From the NCBI GenBank assembly GCA_033032865.1, contig JAWHQI010000202.1, forward strand, positions 1,922,001 through 1,986,000: a stretch of 64,000 nucleotides of DNA, read 5' to 3'. Origin of the DNA: Dactylorhiza incarnata. Taxonomy: Eukaryota; Streptophyta; Magnoliopsida; Asparagales; Orchidaceae. A model generated the notes under the pieces. That model made no database searches and was not told the DNA's origin. It worked only from the letters and a program-made list of their open reading frames with translations. The position numbers and the translations under genes are program-made. Positions within the stretch are counted from its first letter, which is position 1; each line of letters starts with the position of its first letter. Shown here one piece after another: positions 60,053 to 64,000 of this stretch.

Positions 60053-60930
60053 CAGAACATTCCCAATGCTAAGGTACATAACCAACAAAAACCTATCATG
60101 ACACATACTCTATTTAGCATTCATGATATCATTGCTTCTAGAAAATAAAATTATTTAAGCATTAATATTGTTTAAGCATGCATTGATACCTCAAGACAGA
60201 TTATGTTAAGCTTTGACTAGCTTATAGGTTATCTCCCCCTTTCTAACTCAGATTATATGCCATATTCATAATAACTAACTCTGATAACTTTATAAGAGGG
60301 CTAACCCTGATTTGGTCATAGCATTGGCCATCTCCCCCTTTCTGGTTTCTTCAATTATTTTCCCTCTAAGGATTGGGAGGCAGCATTGGCCATCTCCCCC
60401 TCAACCTGAGCAAGAACTTGCTCCCCCTCAATTTGAGAACTATTATATTTAATAGCTGATCTTGTTAGTTTTGAACAACCTTTTCTAGCTCCCCCTCATT
60501 TGGAGCATATCTACTGATCTTATGATTGAAGGGTGAATAAAATTACATTCTATGCCTGAGTTCGTCGAACTCAGACTGGAGTTCATCGAACTCAGGGCTT
60601 AGTTCATCTGAACTCATCATAGAGTTGAGTTCGTCGAACTCAGGGTTTAGTTCGTCGAACACAAGCTCGACATTCGTCGAACCCAAGAAAGAGTTCGTCG
60701 AACCCAGGAAAGAGTTCGTCGAACCCAGAATTTTCCCAGCTGATTGAAACCTGAAGCTCAGCTGATCCAGATTTTTCTGATTAAGCTGACTAGCTTTCTT
60801 TAAAATCAATAGGAGTAGAGATACTTACCTTGAGGAGGTAGTCCTCAATTGATGTTGAATTCACACTGGTTGTGCACAACAGATGTGCCCACCTCTTTCT
60901 CCACCACCACTTCAACCCGATTGTTTGCCT
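60053..60930 (-). other. 3' UTR of element F with iterated PPT-like tracts and GTTCGTCGAAC motifs
   Basis: At least five CTCCCCCT runs between 60230 and 60505 on the plus strand. GTTCGTCGAACTCAG-type repeats at 60554-60728 match the motif in the F LTR. No gene. Confidence 0.75.
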
Positions 60931-61150
60931 TCTCCACTGCAGGTTCTTATCTTGGCATCTCTTCAGAAGAGGGTAGAACTTCCATGATGTTAGTTACCCT
61001 GATGACCTCTTCTTCACTCTGAGCTTTTGCTCTTCGAGCATCTGGGCTGTGCTCCCTCTCACTAGCACACCCACCTTCTTCTCCATAGAGAGAGCAATGC
61101 TCCTCCTTACTTAGGGCATCCATATGTGGAGAAATCTACACCAATGAACT
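60931..61150 (-). pseudogene. Remnant of the third ORF of F
   Basis: Minus strand reads MDALSKEEHCSLYGEEGGCA, then SEREHSPDARRAKAQSEEEV. This matches the acidic middle of the D third ORF (NAPSEGEHSPAYEGGGGYAS and ANAQSGAEEMVEKE). Both the N-terminal domain and the coiled-coil C-terminus are lost. Confidence 0.7.
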
Positions 61151-61204
61151 TTGACTTAGCTATGGATATGGCCACACAGGTCTGCTTATTGCTGCACCGT
61201 CAAC

Positions 61205-62860
61205 CTCCTTCCTATCATGTGCCTTTAGCACCCACTATCCAAGTACCAAGTTTGGTTGAGGTTGGTACTTGGACTTATCTGCAAGAAGTTTAGTTATCCT
61301 TAGGAGCCCAAATAGCTTTGGGTCCTAGGAACATGTTAGCATGATGAAATGGCCTTACTCTAGATGCACCCTTGGCAGGAAGGCTCTTCTTTGCATTAGG
61401 TATATTGGGATTGTACCAACAATCTATAGCAAAGTGTCCCACTTTACCACAGCACCAACATTCATGAATATTATATCTCCTCTTTTGAACATTTCTTGAG
61501 GGAAGTGCAACACTGTGCACATGTTCAGGAGGAGAGACAGATGCATTCTTCTTATTTCTGTCAGCAATGATTTGACTGAAGGTCAATCTAGGTGTTGTCT
61601 TGATGCTCTTTGTCCTGATGGCATCAGCCTACTTTGGCTTGGCAGCCATACAAGATCTGATTGCATCTGACACTGAGTAACAAGCCTTGTCCATAGATTG
61701 GACAACATCAATTTTCTTTGCTGAAAAAGATTTGGAAGAGCTGGTACCCTGATTCTTGAATGAGGGGGCTGAGGTACCAAATACAAAAGGTCCAGGTTGG
61801 GCCAATTGAATTTCCTCATGGTGAGCCTCCATGGCACTCAATCTCATTCCCTTTCTTCCACTATGGGAAGGAGTATTTTCCTTCCTATAGACACTCCCAT
61901 TCTTCCAGTGACCATAAATGCTTTCATGGTCATACCTGTTGGAAGGAAGTAACACCTTTTGAAAGGTGGTTTGAGGCTTAGCCTTCCCCTTGCTCTTCTC
62001 TCCACTCCCTTCTCCTACTTCCATTTTATTGAAACCTAGTCCTCTCCTATTGGTTTGAGAGGAGAAGGTGTCAATAATAGGGAGCACAGATTTGGGCTTG
62101 GAGAATTGAGCCACTAGGCTCTTCTCTTTCACAAGCTTATCCTCAAGGTCCTTGATGACCTTGTTCTTCAGGGAAATAGTGCATAATTGCACAGTTGTTA
62201 ACCCCTGTAAATGGCTTATCTGTCTATTTATCTGAGCCACTAGGGAGGTAGGTTCAGTGTAGTCATTCTTAGTCATTTTAAGGGAAGAAATTTCCTGGGC
62301 TTGCCTCTTTGCAAGCTTCTTGCTCTTCTTCAGAGATTCCAAAAGAACAACATACTTGTCAATCAATTGATTGACTTCTTCCTCAGCATCTGAACCACTT
62401 CCACCAATTGATGAAGGTGCTTTAGATTCTGGACCAGTCTCATAATCAGAAGAGGATATGGAATGAATTAAAACCTGCTTATGTTCTGAATTGTTGTGGT
62501 TGTCCTCATCATCAGTGATGGCCATTAGGCGTAGTTGAACATTGTCTTCTTCATCCTCCTCTATATCACTATCTGAGTGTGATAGAGGGGCCCTGATTCC
62601 AACCTTGGTAGCTGGGTAATCATCATCTTCTTCTACAGCAAATTCTTCAACAGCAACCAACCCAATAAGGGCTTCTTCCTTTTCAGATTCTGATGAGCTG
62701 GAGTCTGATTCACTCCAGCTCTTTTCCTTCTTAGCTAGAAAGGATTTGTCTCCTTTCTTGCCTTTTGGCTGATGAGCCTTCTTCTCATCCTTTTTTTTCT
62801 CTTGACTGGGCAGTAATTAATGACATGCCCTGGCTTGCTGCAGCAATAGCAGACAACTTT
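61205..62860 (-). pseudogene. gag: gag of element F (and protease start)
   Basis: Knuckle 1 CYCCSKPGHVINYC-like lies near 62815-62860, intact where D has a frameshift. The ORF 62660-61629 (343 codons) follows with DSDIEEDEEDN acid stretches and the coiled coil (ESLKKSKKLAKRQAQEISSL). A stop near 61629 is followed by 61586-61290 with knuckle 2 (CWCCGKVGHFAIDCWYN) and the end GPKAIWAPKDN-stop. The protease-start homology (TKLGTWIVGAKGT-like, minus strand at 61205-61260) is decayed. The N-terminal capsid part would lie right of element M. Confidence 0.85.
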
Positions 62861-62914
62861 AGAGGATATAATTTAGAGTTAGAGCCATACCTGTCATTCC
62901 TGGAGTGATGCTTT

Positions 62915-63934
62915 TGTTGGATCGGTCGGCGCCCTTAGAGGGGGGGTGAATAAGGGTTTTCAAAAACTTTAGATTTTATTTAGAAAAACTTTGGAATATT
63001 GCAATATTAAAACAAGAAGTCAAGTAAAATAAAAAGAGAGACAAGCTTTATTGATATTAAATAAGTTTTACAAAACTTGATCTCAATGGCGCTAGAGATC
63101 GGAGGCGAATAATCAAAGCTCTTTTCGTTTTCTATCCCGACTCGCTTCCCCACGAACCGGTGGCCCTAGCCTTCTCCTCCCCGGATTCGGCCTCAAGCCG
63201 CTCTAGCCAATCCTTCCCCGGATGTGGTCTCGAGCACCCCCTAGACCTAGCCTAGATCTAGTCGCCAACACGAGGCGAATTTCAGCCCTAAGTCCTACCC
63301 CAGACCTAGTCGCCAACACGAGGCGAATTCACTACCGTTTACAAAGAAAGATAAATAGAATAATAAAACCTCCCTTAAGATGAACTTCTGAAGATGGTGG
63401 GGAAGATCCGCTGTAGAATCAGCGTTTGTCGAAGCGGACTTCGTTTGGATTTGGTGTGATGGAATCTTCCTTCAGAAGTTGGTAGAGCTTCGCTGGGACC
63501 TCAAATTTCGGCCAAGACAAGCCTCTGGAATTCTAGCACTCTCTCTGAGGTGTATACAATAGGTGTCTAGAAAACAAGAGGAGAGGGGGTCCTTTTATAG
63601 CCAAAGCGTTACCGCCGGCGCTACCGTTACCGCCGGCGCTACCGCTACCGCCTGCGCTACCGCTACCGCCGGCGCTATCCCTGATTAAGAAACATTTTGT
63701 GCGGCAGGATCCTTCTAAAAACACTGCCGGAATCGCGCTAATCATCGCTAGCGTCGGGCGCTATCGCTACCACCGGCGCTAGTGGCCATGTTGGAATTCT
63801 GGCCTCAATTTTGGGGACAACCATCCTTGAGTCATGTGGACTTTGATTTCCTGCACACTTAAACACACAAGATCAAATACACATAGGATTTGTTATTCTC
63901 AAACCTAAGAAATGCGGAAGACCATGTTCCAACA
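62915..63934 (-). repeat. 3' LTR of element M
   Basis: 1020 bp, shorter than in C. TTACCGCCGGCGCTACCG units at 63607-63675. TATA at 63593-63599 (minus). The G run at the U5 end is only seven bases. Confidence 0.9.
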
Positions 63935-63962
63935 AACTCCCCCTTTTGATAAAAACAAATCC
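63886..63962 (-). other. Inverted repeat spanning the PPT/U3 junction of M
   Basis: GGATTTGTTATTCTCAAA (63886-63903) pairs at 16 of 18 positions with TTTGATAAAAACAAATCC (63945-63962). The PPT (63935-63947) is between or overlapping the arm edge. Confidence 0.78.
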
Positions 63963-64000
63963 ATTAATGATAAATCAAAGCATTAATAAATAAGCATGAT

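Larger units (their letters stand above)
58710..62914 (-). mobile_element. Element F: deleted Sirevirus-like Copia, cut by T element M
   Basis: 3' LTR 58710-60030, PPT, 3' UTR, a remnant of the third ORF, then gag up to knuckle 1 at 62850. The right part lies beyond M. It is homologous to D throughout but with a distinct LTR motif (GTTCGACGAAC). Most of pol is missing: sequence homologous to the D protease start (about 61205-61260) is followed directly by third-ORF sequence. Confidence 0.88.
62915..64000 (-). mobile_element. Element M: family T retrotransposon, 3' LTR and PPT only
   Basis: LTR 62915-63934 (TGTTGGATCGGTCGGCGCCC to CATGTTCCAACA), PPT and the start of the 3' noncoding region. 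The element continues right of the window. It is close in sequence to element C. Its left flank GCTTT (62910-62914) is the predicted target duplication. Confidence 0.88.

Overview
The window is plant (angiosperm) repeat DNA from a large, transposon-rich genome. I see no cellular gene, rRNA, tRNA or CRISPR array. All coding capacity belongs to LTR retrotransposons with gag, protease, integrase, RT and RNase H motifs. Priming sites complementary to initiator tRNA-Met (TGGTATCAGAG), polypurine tracts (PPTs), TG...CA LTR ends and 5-bp target-site duplications (TSDs) let most boundaries be set to the base.

Layout from left to right. (1) 1-6605: the 5' part of a minus-strand, gag-only, Sirevirus-like element (family T, copy A). 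It sits inside a plus-strand T copy (B, 6606-10101), which itself sits in a minisatellite of 44- and 57-bp units (10102-14052). (2) 14208-14889: a 28-bp tandem array, then 14890-15964, a promoter-bearing LTR-like remnant. (3) 15965-53730: a nest that TSDs resolve layer by layer. A T LTR fragment (J) holds a Sirevirus-type Copia element (D, 16195-53649, minus, TSD AACAC). D is split by a Gypsy element with 3.5-kb LTRs (G, 21724-48595, plus, TSD CCTTA). G is split twice, by a Copia element (H, 26236-34348, minus, TSD TGAGG) and by a complete T element with an intact gag (C, 36417-44025, minus, TSD GGTTG). (4) 53731-57066: a plus-strand LTR element remnant (E) with unrecognised ORFs. (5) 57067-58177: unassigned DNA, then a short Copia LTR plus priming site (K). 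(6) 58710-62914: a deleted Sirevirus-like element (F, minus), interrupted by the 3' LTR of a further T element (M, 62915 onward).

How the parts relate. Only H keeps a recognisable RT catalytic box (YVDD), and its ORF carries several stops and a frameshift. D has lost RT, G has lost gag and the RT active site, F has lost nearly all of pol, and family T carries no pol at all. Apart from H, the copies here would depend on proteins made elsewhere.

Most interesting signals. (a) An inverted repeat spans the PPT/U3 junction of C, M, D and F, with family-specific arm sequences. (b) A duplicated hairpin in the T 3' noncoding region keeps its loop while its stems covary. (c) The third (env-like) ORF of D contains a predicted 79-nt intron whose removal restores the reading frame. 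(d) Each family carries its own quasi-palindromic motif in both U3 and the 3' UTR. Coordinates, motifs and mismatch counts were read by hand from the sequence; no database search was possible.
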